This document shows, in pieces, positions 17,693 to 24,370 of a stretch of 64,000 nt of DNA (position 1 is the stretch's first letter; every line of letters starts with the position of its first letter). This DNA comes from Anaerolineales bacterium (GTDB lineage Bacteria; Chloroflexota; Anaerolineae; Anaerolineales; Villigracilaceae). The notes below the pieces were generated by a model that saw only the letters and a list, made by a program, of their open reading frames with translations, had not been told where the DNA came from and ran no database searches. The stretch is taken from the NCBI GenBank assembly GCA_016789305.1, contig JAEURJ010000002.1, positions 298,079 through 362,078 on the forward strand. The letters run 5' to 3'. A program made the position numbers and the translations under genes.

Positions 17693-18268
17693 CTACGGTG
17701 TGGCTGCCTGACGAATAATGCGTGACCCCAATTGATTTCCGTTGATCTTGCCATAGGAATAATCCACCAGGTCTGCCCAGGTGATGGCAATGACCCCGGT
17801 TGCCTTCATATGGTCAAAGGCGAGCATTTCCACCGTATGAATTGTTGGGGGAATCTGGTTTGCAATTCGTTCGATGACCTTGTCACTGGCGGCGAAAACC
17901 CGCATTAACTTTACAAAGGTGGTTTCCGGTGTACAACTGTCTGAAAAGATCCATTCACAATCCACTGAGATGCGGATCGTGGTTGCCTCCTGTGTGGCCT
18001 GGTTAAGGAATATCTGCGCATCGACCACACTAAATTTCGCGTCCACGGTTTCCAGGAGTGGGTCTGATCCCACCATGATGCTGTTCAGGATTTCAACGAT
18101 TTTGGACGTGTTGGGTTCGGGGGTGGGGGTAAGGCTGGGTGGAACGGGAGTCCAAACGGTTGCGGTCAGTGAGTTGATCACAGCTGCCTGAATGTTGGGA
18201 TCGGAAATATCCGGCACACATGCAATAATGAAAATCAAAGGCAGGAATGGCAATATTCGTTTTAACAT
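17693..18268 (-). CDS. Lipoprotein of unknown function
   Basis: A 191-residue lipoprotein. The start at 18268 is preceded by GGAGG and gives a lipoprotein signal peptide with the lipobox IIAC (Cys17). A Pro/Thr-rich linker (TPVPPSLTPTPEP) follows, then a folded domain with two cysteines (DCEWIFSDSC) that may form a disulfide. No family is recognised. A promoter-like pair on the minus strand (TTGACG at 18311-18316, TACAAC at 18287-18292, 18-base spacer) precedes it. Confidence 0.75.
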   Translation of the reverse strand: MLKRILPFLPLIFIIACVPDISDPNIQAAVINSLTATVWTPVPPSLTPTPEPNTSKIVEILNSIMVGSDPLLETVDAKFSVVDAQIFLNQATQEATTIRISVDCEWIFSDSCTPETTFVKLMRVFAASDKVIERIANQIPPTIHTVEMLAFDHMKATGVIAITWADLVDYSYGKINGNQLGSRIIRQAATP

Positions 18269-18420
18269 GGATCCTCCATTTCCTTTGTTGTACTCCACCC
18301 GTAAATTCCACGTCAACAATGTTTACCATACGAACTTCATCCGTTTGCTAAACGCTTCTCTCATAATTCCAATTACAAATATATGTAAGAGGTGGATTTT
18401 TATAGCAGGTGCCTTTTAAT

Positions 18421-18436
18421 GTTTTCGTATGAAAAC
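18421..18436. promoter_or_regulatory. Inverted repeat next to the carrier-protein promoter
   Basis: GTTTTC-GTAT-GAAAAC is a perfect 6+4+6 palindrome ending 6 bases before the -35 box of the first ThiS/MoaD-like gene. The position suits an activator or repressor site. Confidence 0.35.
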
Positions 18437-18442
18437 CCCAGC

Positions 18443-18470
18443 TTGACTTTTCACTTGTTCCCGGTAGAAT
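18443..18470 (+). promoter_or_regulatory. Promoter giving a probable leaderless mRNA
   Basis: TTGACT (18443-18448), a 16-base spacer and TAGAAT (18465-18470). Only 6 bases separate the -10 box from the ATG at 18477, and no Shine-Dalgarno exists, so transcription would start at about the A of the ATG. Confidence 0.65.
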
Positions 18471-18476
18471 GAACCC

Positions 18477-18749
18477 ATGCCCATCGTTCGTTTTCCCGCA
18501 CTGATGAAATTTTACGTGGATAACCAGAGCGAATTTTCAGCCCACGGTTCCACTATTGCCGAATTGCTCGATGATGTACTTGCGCGGTATCCTGTGTTGA
18601 AACCGCACTTGTTCGATGCAAATGGCGACTTGCGCAGGCACTTCAATATTTTCGTTAACGGTGTTCATGTGCGTGATCTTGATGGGCTGGAGACAAAATT
18701 GAACGAAGAGGACAGGGTGATCTTGATGGCCTCGGCCGCCGGAGGATGA
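18477..18749 (+). CDS. ThiS/MoaD-like sulfur carrier protein (CysO-type), copy 1
   Basis: A 90-residue beta-grasp protein ending in the diglycine tail AAGG, which in this family is adenylated and converted to a thiocarboxylate. MKFYVDNQSEFSAHGSTIAEL, DLRRHFNIFVNGVHVRDL and DRVILMASAAGG follow the MoaD/CysO pattern. It lies just upstream of a CysM-type cysteine synthase and a JAMM protease, the arrangement known from mycobacterial cysO-cysM-mec. The likely role is therefore sulfur delivery for cysteine synthesis rather than molybdopterin or thiazole formation. A second copy lies at 21431. The start is leaderless by position. Confidence 0.85.
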   Translation: MPIVRFPALMKFYVDNQSEFSAHGSTIAELLDDVLARYPVLKPHLFDANGDLRRHFNIFVNGVHVRDLDGLETKLNEEDRVILMASAAGG

Positions 18750-18757
18750 ATTCATCA

Positions 18758-18785
18758 TTGACAAATCTGGTAAGATACGTAAAAT
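18758..18785 (+). promoter_or_regulatory. Promoter of the cysteine-synthase leader
   Basis: TTGACA (18758-18763), a 16-base spacer and TAAAAT (18780-18785). It would start transcription about 17 bases before the short Cys-containing leader ORF. Confidence 0.65.
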
Positions 18786-18808
18786 AGCCAGCATCTAATC
18801 GATTACTT

Positions 18809-18862
18809 ATGAAAACACTTAATTATCACCTGAACTGCTTGTGTCTATCGCGGGGCTCGTAG
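18809..18862 (+). CDS. Cysteine-codon leader peptide
   Basis: A 17-codon ORF encoding MKTLNYHLNCLCLSRGS. The two Cys codons are TGC at 18836 and TGT at 18842, and the stop is TAG at 18860. It lies between its own promoter and the cysteine synthase gene, and its 3' half is embedded in RNA helices that cannot all form together. A ribosome halted at the first Cys codon would leave 18850-18860 free, whereas one at the stop codon would cover it. This is the pattern of an attenuator leader sensing charged tRNA-Cys. There is no clear Shine-Dalgarno, and translation is not proven. Confidence 0.6.
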   Translation: MKTLNYHLNCLCLSRGS

Positions 18863-18969
18863 CCGCCGCCTGAGATAGACCTTTCCGCAGTCAACGGAAA
18901 TCAGACGGTAGGACGACCCCCGCTTGCAAATTTTTTGCACAGTGTGTGGCGTTTGTTCGCCGTCTTTTT
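18843..18969 (+). promoter_or_regulatory. Candidate cysteine attenuator RNA upstream of cysM
   Basis: Hairpin A pairs GTCTATC (18843-18849) with GATAGAC (18874-18880) and encloses GCGG.GGC / GCC.CCGC. Hairpin B pairs TTTCCG (18882-18887) with CGGAAA (18895-18900). Helix C pairs 18850-18860 (GCGGGGCTCGT) with 18913-18923 (ACGACCCCCGC), 10 pairs and one mismatch, and excludes hairpin A. A later stem, either AGACGG (18903-18908) / CCGTCT (18960-18965) or GTGGCG / CGCCGT (18946-18963), is followed by TTTTT (18965-18969) and may terminate. Helix C would trap 18903-18908 in its loop and so oppose the longer terminator stem. The terminator is the weakest part of the model. Confidence 0.5.
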
Positions 18970-19005
18970 ATTTACCCGTTGGCTGCTTTTGATTTAAGAG
19001 ATACC

Positions 19006-19956
19006 ATGACTTTATTAGACTTTCGATTGACCAAATCTAATTCAATTCCACTGGATGGGCTTGCTGCTCATGTAGGGAACACGCCGCTCCTTCCGCTTCG
19101 CAGACTTGGCCTTGGCCTGTCTCCCAAAGTACAGGTATTTGCCAAAGCCGAGTGGTTCAACCCGGGCGGTTCCGTCAAAGACAGACCCGCGTTGAACATC
19201 ATCCAAAATGCCATTCTCAATGGCGATCTAGGCAATGGCAAGCGTTTGTTGGATTCAACCTCCGGCAATATGGGGATTTCATACGCCACCTTTGGCGCAG
19301 CTTTGGGAATTCCGGTTACCCTGGCATTGCCAGCCAGCGCCAGCTCCGAACGGATTTCCATCCTCAAGGCGCTCGGTGCAGAGTTGATTCTTACCGATCC
19401 GCTTGAAGGTTCGGATGGTGCCATTCTCAAGGCACGCGAACTTGCCGCTGAGAGACCGGATGTGTATTGGTATTCCAATCAATACAACAACCCCGCAAAT
19501 CCGCAGGCACATTATCTCTCCACGGGACCAGAGATCCTTTGCCAGACCAACGAGCAGGTGACACATTTCATTGCCGGTCTGGGCACTTCCGGTACGTTGA
19601 TGGGCACCGGAAAATATTTGCGTGAGCAATTGCCTCATGTAAAGATAATGGCATTTCAACCCGATGCATCCTTTCACGGACTCGAGGGCCTCAAGCACAT
19701 GCCTAGTGCGATCAAGCCCGGGATTTATGATGAGTCTTTTGCAGGCACGCCGCTTGAAGTTAAGACCGAAGCGGCGCATGAGATGGTGCTTCGTCTTGCG
19801 CGGGAGGAAGGCCTCTTCGTGGGAATTTCTTCCGGTGCGGCGGCAGTCGCTGCGCTTCAAGTTGCAAGTGAGTTGGAGGAAGGCGTGGTGGTGACGTTAT
19901 TCCCCGATGCGGGCTATAAATATTTGAGTGATACGTCTCTTTGGGAGGGTAAGTAA
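19006..19956 (+). CDS. cysM: Cysteine synthase, CysM type
   Basis: A 316-residue fold-type II PLP enzyme. The PLP lysine is in NPGGSVKDRPALN, the substrate loop is STSGNMGISYA, and the phosphate-binding loop is GLGTSGTLMGTGKYL. The C-terminal segment FPDAGYKYLSD resembles mycobacterial CysM, which uses O-phosphoserine and a thiocarboxylated carrier. The start at 19006 has AAGAG 5 bases upstream; an in-frame ATG-less extension to 18946 would run into the attenuator. The stop overlaps the JAMM protease start (TAATG). Context (carrier, JAMM protease, activator) supports CysO-dependent cysteine synthesis; use of O-acetylserine with sulfide remains possible. Confidence 0.85.
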   Translation: MTLLDFRLTKSNSIPLDGLAAHVGNTPLLPLRRLGLGLSPKVQVFAKAEWFNPGGSVKDRPALNIIQNAILNGDLGNGKRLLDSTSGNMGISYATFGAALGIPVTLALPASASSERISILKALGAELILTDPLEGSDGAILKARELAAERPDVYWYSNQYNNPANPQAHYLSTGPEILCQTNEQVTHFIAGLGTSGTLMGTGKYLREQLPHVKIMAFQPDASFHGLEGLKHMPSAIKPGIYDESFAGTPLEVKTEAAHEMVLRLAREEGLFVGISSGAAAVAALQVASELEEGVVVTLFPDAGYKYLSDTSLWEGK

Positions 19957-20366
19957 TGCTGGCTGTTTCAAATGATTTGATCGAAAAGATCAATGCGCAC
20001 GTGGAGGATGCATATCCTGAAGAGGGTGCGGGTTTTCTGCTGGGATACGAAGGCGAAGTGAAGCAAATTTTGTCGCTGCCTAATGCGCGTGAAGATGAGG
20101 CGCGCCACAATCGCTTTTTGTTCACGCCCGAAGATTATCTCAAAGCGGAATTGAAAGCGGACAGCCTTGGCCTAAGTTTGATCGGCGTGTTCCATTCACA
20201 TCCGGATTGCCCGAATATTCCATCCGAATATGACCGCGAATGGGCGCAGCCATTTTTCTCGTATGTGATCACCCGTGTGGATAAAGGTAAAGCCGTGAGT
20301 CATCGCTCGTGGAGATTGGTGGAAGATCGCTCGAAGTACGACGAGGAAGAAATAAAAATTTCATAA
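19956..20366 (+). CDS. mec: JAMM/MPN metalloprotease, Mec-like
   Basis: A 136-residue JAB1/MPN domain protein. The zinc motif is complete: an N-terminal Glu in PEEGAGFLLG, then HSHPDCPNIPSEYD (HxH...S..D). In mycobacteria the equivalent Mec hydrolyses cysteine from the C-terminus of the CysO-cysteine adduct, regenerating the carrier. The one-base overlap with cysteine synthase and the nearby carrier genes strongly support the same role here. It is cytoplasmic, with no signal peptide. Confidence 0.87.
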   Translation: MLAVSNDLIEKINAHVEDAYPEEGAGFLLGYEGEVKQILSLPNAREDEARHNRFLFTPEDYLKAELKADSLGLSLIGVFHSHPDCPNIPSEYDREWAQPFFSYVITRVDKGKAVSHRSWRLVEDRSKYDEEEIKIS

Positions 20367-20417
20367 TCTTTTGGATGAACTAGTTTTCGATATTCCAAAT
20401 AAAAACAGGATACTTAT

Positions 20418-20918
20418 ATGACATCAACATCGCAAACCTTGCAAAAAGTGGACCACTCTGCGTTAAAGACAAATCAATTGTTCATCATTGGATTGAATAT
20501 TCTCGCGTTTATTTTCAACCTGCCAATTCTCGCGGCCTTTGTCGCGTTGATGATGGGGATCGGCGCCGCATTGAAGACGCCGGGTTTTGGTTTTATTTAC
20601 AAGTCCATTCTCAAGCCGCGCGGCTGGATGAAGCCCGACGTATTGGATGACAACCCGGAACCGCATCGTTTCTCACAGATCGTTGGGTACATATTCATGT
20701 TGGCCGGTTCCATTGCGCTGTTTTATGGCGCTACCGTGCTGGGCTGGACTTTGGTTTGGATCGTGGTCGCGCTGGCTTCCTTAAACGCCTTTGGCGGATT
20801 TTGCGTAGGATGCGCCATGTATTACTGGCTGGTGCGCCTGAACGTCCCCGGGTTTGGCAAGCAGCCGCCGGCTGGGACCTTCCCCGGCATGAAGCCCAAA
20901 GCAGGAGCATCGGTATGA
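20418..20918 (+). CDS. DUF4395 family membrane protein
   Basis: A 166-residue protein with four hydrophobic segments and two cysteines in the last part (FCVGCAMYYW). This is the DUF4395 pattern, a family often found beside thioredoxins and rhodaneses and suspected to be a membrane thiol-redox partner. Its stop overlaps the start of a membrane-anchored thioredoxin (ATGA), so the two products are probably coupled. It stands between the Mec-like gene and the second carrier/activator pair. Confidence 0.8.
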   Translation: MTSTSQTLQKVDHSALKTNQLFIIGLNILAFIFNLPILAAFVALMMGIGAALKTPGFGFIYKSILKPRGWMKPDVLDDNPEPHRFSQIVGYIFMLAGSIALFYGATVLGWTLVWIVVALASLNAFGGFCVGCAMYYWLVRLNVPGFGKQPPAGTFPGMKPKAGASV

Positions 20919-21322
20919 GTTCCGAGATCCTGTTGCGTTTTGCCCTTGCGGTCGGTATCATAATTGCAGGTGTGGGCGGGTATTGGTTGTTGAATCAACG
21001 CTTACTCTCCCGTGCCGGAGGTAATTTGAATTCACTCTTGAGTCCGCTTCCCAACAAACCCACCATTGTTTATTTCACCACGCCGGATTGTGCGCCATGC
21101 AAAACCGTCCAACGTCCGGCGTTGGATAAATTGTCCAATTTGCTTGGCGAGAAATTGCATGTCGTTGAAATCGATGCGACCGAACGTCCCGACCTTGCAA
21201 AGACCTGGGGTGTGATGAGCGTACCGACCACGTTTTTGCTGAATTCACGCGGAGAAGCACGTTATGTCAATAACGGCGTGGCCCGTGTTGAGAAGTTGAT
21301 GGAACAGTTGCAGACTTTGTAA
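20915..21322 (+). CDS. Membrane-anchored thioredoxin
   Basis: A 135-residue protein with an N-terminal membrane helix (residues 6-26) and a thioredoxin domain with the active site CAPC in YFTTPDCAPCKTVQ and the cis-Pro loop SVPTTFLL. The start codon lies inside the DUF4395 stop (ATGA). Longer in-frame readings upstream lie within the DUF4395 gene and are unlikely. Together with DUF4395 it may move reducing equivalents or sulfur across or at the membrane for the sulfur-carrier pathway; that is inference from position. Confidence 0.87.
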   Translation: MSSEILLRFALAVGIIIAGVGGYWLLNQRLLSRAGGNLNSLLSPLPNKPTIVYFTTPDCAPCKTVQRPALDKLSNLLGEKLHVVEIDATERPDLAKTWGVMSVPTTFLLNSRGEARYVNNGVARVEKLMEQLQTL

Positions 21323-21430
21323 ATTACCTGGTTGCAGAAACACTTTCAATAATATGTGGTCTTGATGTGTCCCCACTATCAATTTGGGCAACTCGACCAC
21401 CGAGTATATAAATTTTCTAGGAGACTATAC

Positions 21431-21703
21431 ATGCCCGTTTTACGAATTCCAACCCCGCTGCGTGCTTATACCAGTGGACAAGCTGAGGTGAATGTTACTG
21501 GTGCAAACATTTCTGAAGCGCTGACAGACCTCACCAATCAATATCCAACCATCAAACCGCATTTGTTCAATGACGGCGGAGAACTACGCCCGTTTGTGAA
21601 TCTGTTTGTAGGTGAGCACAACATCAAGGATCTGCAGGGAGTGAATACTCCCATCAAGGATGGCGAAAAGATCATGTTGATCCCATCCATTGCGGGAGGG
21701 TAA
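21431..21703 (+). CDS. ThiS/MoaD-like sulfur carrier protein (CysO-type), copy 2
   Basis: A 90-residue beta-grasp carrier ending in SIAGG. It is the same length as the copy at 18477 and aligns along its whole length (TIKPHLFNDGGELRPFVNLF against VLKPHLFDANGDLRRHFNIF). TAGGAG (21417-21422) precedes the ATG. Its stop codon lies just before the MoeB-rhodanese start, so this copy is the natural substrate of that activator. Why two carriers are kept is open: different acceptors or different regulation. Confidence 0.86.
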   Translation: MPVLRIPTPLRAYTSGQAEVNVTGANISEALTDLTNQYPTIKPHLFNDGGELRPFVNLFVGEHNIKDLQGVNTPIKDGEKIMLIPSIAGG

Positions 21704-21704
21704 G

Positions 21705-22856
21705 ATGCTGCCGGAATTAAGTCGCGAAGAAATCTTGCGTTATTCACGTCATTTGTTGATCCCTGAAGTGGGGTTGGAAGGTCAACGTAAACTGAAGAAT
21801 TCGTCAGCGTTGATCGTAGGTACCGGCGGACTAGGCTCTCCTGTTTCGCTTTATTTGGCCGCAGCAGGTATTGGCCGCATTGGCCTCGTCGATTACGACG
21901 TGGTTGACTCGTCCAACCTGCAGCGTCAGATCATTCACGGTACGTCCACGATCGGTAAATTAAAGGTGGAAAGTGCAAAAGCCAAGTTGTTGGATTTGAA
22001 TCCTGACATTCAAGTGGATGTCTATAATGAGCCGTACACCTCTGAAAACGCGCTGCGTATCGCCAAGGATTATGACATCATCCTCGATGGCACGGATAAT
22101 TTCCCCACACGTTATTTGACCAATGACGTCGCTGTTTTCCTCGGCAAGCCAAATGTGTACGCCTCCATTTTCCGCTTTGATGGGCAGGTGAGTGTGTTTT
22201 ACGCCAAGGAAGGCCCGTGTTACCGTTGTTTATTCCCTGAGCCGCCTCCACCCGGACTCGTCCCTTCATGTGCAGAAGGTGGTGTGCTCGGTGTGTTACC
22301 CGGAACCATCGGAACGCTTCAAGCCACAGAAGCATTGAAAGTGCTCCTCGACATCGGCGATCCGTTGATCGGACGCTTGCTGTTATACAACGCCCTCGAC
22401 ATGTCCTTTGACTTTGTCAAGCTCAAGAAGAATCCCAATTGCCGTGTGTGCGGACCGAATGCCGATATCAAGGAATTGATCGATTACGAGGAATTTTGCG
22501 GCGTTCCCAGCCATGACCATGAAGATAGCAATGCGGTCAACAGTTTCGACATCACTGCAAAGGAACTTTCAGAACGCGTGAAGGTCAATCATCTCAAGTT
22601 ATTGGATGTGCGCGAGCCGCATGAGTTGGAAATCTCCGCCTTGCCGAATGCAGTCAATATTCCGCTGGGGCAACTGGCGGGGCGTCTGGCTGAATTGGAT
22701 AGTGCGGATGACATGGTCGTTTTCTGCAAAGGCGGCACACGTTCCATGCGTGCCATCGAATTGCTCTCCAGCGCGGGTTTCAAGAAGTTGAAGAACCTCA
22801 AAGGCGGAATCAACTCCTGGGCCAAGGAAGTCGATACCAAACTTCCGATTTATTAA
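21705..22856 (+). CDS. moeZ: MoeB/MoeZ-type E1-like activator fused to rhodanese
   Basis: A 383-residue fusion. Residues 1-255 are a ThiF/MoeB adenylation domain with the nucleotide loop VGTGGLGSPV, the Arg/Asp region DSSNLQRQI and ILDGTDNFPTRYL, paired zinc cysteines CYRC and CRVC, and the crossover Cys region SCAEGGVLG. Residues 285-383 are a rhodanese domain with the active-site loop FCKGGTRSM. Such proteins adenylate the carrier's terminal glycine and then transfer persulfide sulfur to give the thiocarboxylate. GGGAGGG (21694-21700) precedes this ATG. A gene for a carrier (21431) is directly upstream. Confidence 0.92.
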   Translation: MLPELSREEILRYSRHLLIPEVGLEGQRKLKNSSALIVGTGGLGSPVSLYLAAAGIGRIGLVDYDVVDSSNLQRQIIHGTSTIGKLKVESAKAKLLDLNPDIQVDVYNEPYTSENALRIAKDYDIILDGTDNFPTRYLTNDVAVFLGKPNVYASIFRFDGQVSVFYAKEGPCYRCLFPEPPPPGLVPSCAEGGVLGVLPGTIGTLQATEALKVLLDIGDPLIGRLLLYNALDMSFDFVKLKKNPNCRVCGPNADIKELIDYEEFCGVPSHDHEDSNAVNSFDITAKELSERVKVNHLKLLDVREPHELEISALPNAVNIPLGQLAGRLAELDSADDMVVFCKGGTRSMRAIELLSSAGFKKLKNLKGGINSWAKEVDTKLPIY

Positions 22857-22900
22857 TTAATAACGTAGGGGCGCGATGCATCGCGCCCCTACGTTATTAA
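22857..22900. repeat. Perfect 44-bp palindrome (dispersed hairpin element)
   Basis: TTAATAACGTAGGGGCGCGA (22857-22876), the self-complementary TGCA, then its exact reverse complement (22881-22900). It begins at the base after the moeZ stop and ends 9 bases before the next start. GTAGGGGCG...CGCCCCTAC cores are typical of small dispersed REP/MITE-like elements in several phyla. It lacks a T-run, so it is not a classic terminator, but it would form a very stable hairpin in RNA. Confidence 0.85.
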
Positions 22901-22909
22901 AGAGGATTT

Positions 22910-24046
22910 ATGAAAAGAGTACTTATTCTCGGTGGCGGGTTTGGCGGAATCGCTGCCGCTCATCGTTTGAAACAAAAACTTGGCAGCGAAGTGGAAGTCA
23001 TCCTTGTAGATCGCCGGCCATATTTCATGGTGGGGTTTCGCAAGAGTTGGGCGCTGGTGGGTGAGAGTCCGCTGGAGGCTGGGCAAAAGCCGATTGGAAG
23101 CTTGAGCAAAATCGGGGTGGATGTGAGGCGCGCGACGATCGACGCGATTCATCCTCAAGAGAAAGCTGCTACGATCAACGGAGAAAGAATCCAGGCGGAT
23201 GCATTAATCGTCGCATTGGGTTCAGAGTTATTCCCTCAAGCGGTTGAAGGTTTTAAGGAACATGCCTTCAATGTATATGACCCTGAGGATATTCCACGCG
23301 CGGAAAAGGCTGTGGCTGATTTCAAAGGCGGGCGTGTGGTGATTGGAATTTTTGGCGCGCCGTATAAATGCTCGCCCGCACCGTACGAGATGGCAATTCT
23401 GTTGAATGAAAAGTTCAAAGCGCGCGGTGTGAAAGCCACATTGGAAGTGTTTTCACCGCAGCCAAAGTCACTGCCGATTTTGGAACAGGAAAGTTGTGAT
23501 TCGTTTGAAAGCCGACTTGAAGAACACGCCATCAAGTTTCATCCGAATCTCAAGGCCAAATCCATTGAGGCAGGCAGGGTGATTTTTGAAAACAAGCAAA
23601 TTGAATATGACTTGTTGTTGGGCGTGCCTCCACATAAAGCTCCGACGATTTTAAAAGACTCGGGCTTGCTGGGAGCATCGGGTTGGATCGAAATTAATCC
23701 ACGCACCACGGAAACTTCTTTTGATGGTGTGTATGCTGTGGGAGATGTGACTCAAGTTATCTTAGCCAACAAGAAACCTTTGCCTAAAGCTGGCTTGTTT
23801 GCCGAGTTGATGGGTGAGACTGCCGCCGAACGAATCGCTTCTGTATTTTCTGGTGAAACCCCTGAAGTGACCTTTAGCGGCGAAGGTGGTTGTTATTTGG
23901 AAGTGGGCAACGGTCAGGCTTTGATGGTAAAGGGCAGTTTCCTGGCTGAGCCTGAACCCATCGTGAGTTTGACTTCATCTTCGAAACAATATTTCAACGA
24001 GAAAATAAAGTTTGAAACCGACCGTTTGGAAAAGTGGTTTGGATAA
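22910..24046 (+). CDS. SQR/NDH-2-like FAD-dependent oxidoreductase
   Basis: A 378-residue flavoprotein of the sulfide:quinone oxidoreductase / NADH dehydrogenase-2 superfamily. The FAD-binding N-terminus is LILGGGFGGIAAAHRL, a second dinucleotide region is RVVIGIFGAPYKCSPAPYE with one cysteine, and the second FAD motif is GVYAVGDVTQV. SQRs need two or three redox cysteines; only some candidates are visible (C in GAPYKCSP, ESCDS and GGCYLE), so sulfide oxidation is plausible but unproven. AGAGG lies before the ATG. Position after moeZ suggests that it could provide sulfane sulfur for the rhodanese. Confidence 0.82.
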   Translation: MKRVLILGGGFGGIAAAHRLKQKLGSEVEVILVDRRPYFMVGFRKSWALVGESPLEAGQKPIGSLSKIGVDVRRATIDAIHPQEKAATINGERIQADALIVALGSELFPQAVEGFKEHAFNVYDPEDIPRAEKAVADFKGGRVVIGIFGAPYKCSPAPYEMAILLNEKFKARGVKATLEVFSPQPKSLPILEQESCDSFESRLEEHAIKFHPNLKAKSIEAGRVIFENKQIEYDLLLGVPPHKAPTILKDSGLLGASGWIEINPRTTETSFDGVYAVGDVTQVILANKKPLPKAGLFAELMGETAAERIASVFSGETPEVTFSGEGGCYLEVGNGQALMVKGSFLAEPEPIVSLTSSSKQYFNEKIKFETDRLEKWFG

Positions 24047-24051
24047 TAGTG

Positions 24052-24090
24052 AACAAGAGCCCTCATCAAAATCTGATGAGGGCTCTTGTT
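24052..24090. terminator. Terminator after the oxidoreductase gene
   Basis: A perfect 17-bp stem (24052-24068 / 24074-24090) with a 5-base loop, starting AACAAGAG and ending CTCTTGTT. The 3' U-run is short (TTGTTATAAT), so efficiency is uncertain, but placement and stability fit a terminator. Confidence 0.7.
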
Positions 24091-24370
24091 ATAATGCGAT
24101 GATTGAGTCAAGAATTAATAGAATGGCATTGTGGTTAATTTTGGACAAAGACTTGTTAAACATGGGATTTACCGTGTAGTAAATAGTTTGGAAGAATGAT
24201 TAGGTAACCTTATGCAAGGGTGGCAAGGTCGCAAAAAGTAATATAAGTCATAGCGTCTTGGCGGCTTAGCGTTGAAGTTTTTATTGTTTTTCAAATATAT
24301 CCCCCATAGACGATGCACTTTTCATCTCTTCCTCCTCACTGGTAAAATTGCTCTCAACCAAGGAGAGCGA
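24091..24370. other. Intergenic stretch with a decayed repeat upstream of the CBS-like gene
   Basis: No gene is supported here. A segment at about 24249-24275 reads GCGTCTTGGCGGCTTAGCG, resembling the common dispersed CTTGGCG-type intergenic repeats. A ten-codon ORF (24313-24345) shows no run of one amino acid. A weak TTTTCA / TAAAAT pair lies before the Shine-Dalgarno of the next gene. Confidence 0.4.

Noticed and set aside
18850..18880. TPP-riboswitch-like words (GCGGGG followed by CTGAGAT)
   Set aside because: The downstream TPP consensus (CTGATCTGGATAATACCAGCG-like part) is absent, and the gene downstream is for cysteine rather than thiamine. A leader ORF explains the region better.
18850..18923. 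A 74-base segment with pairing ends and internal hairpins, resembling a tRNA in size
   Set aside because: There is no D-loop or T-loop consensus and no anticodon arm; the inner hairpins are in the wrong places.
24313..24345. A ten-codon ORF upstream of the cystathionine beta-synthase-like gene as another leader peptide
   Set aside because: It has no run of Cys, Met or Ser codons, no terminator follows it, and the next gene has its own strong ribosome site.
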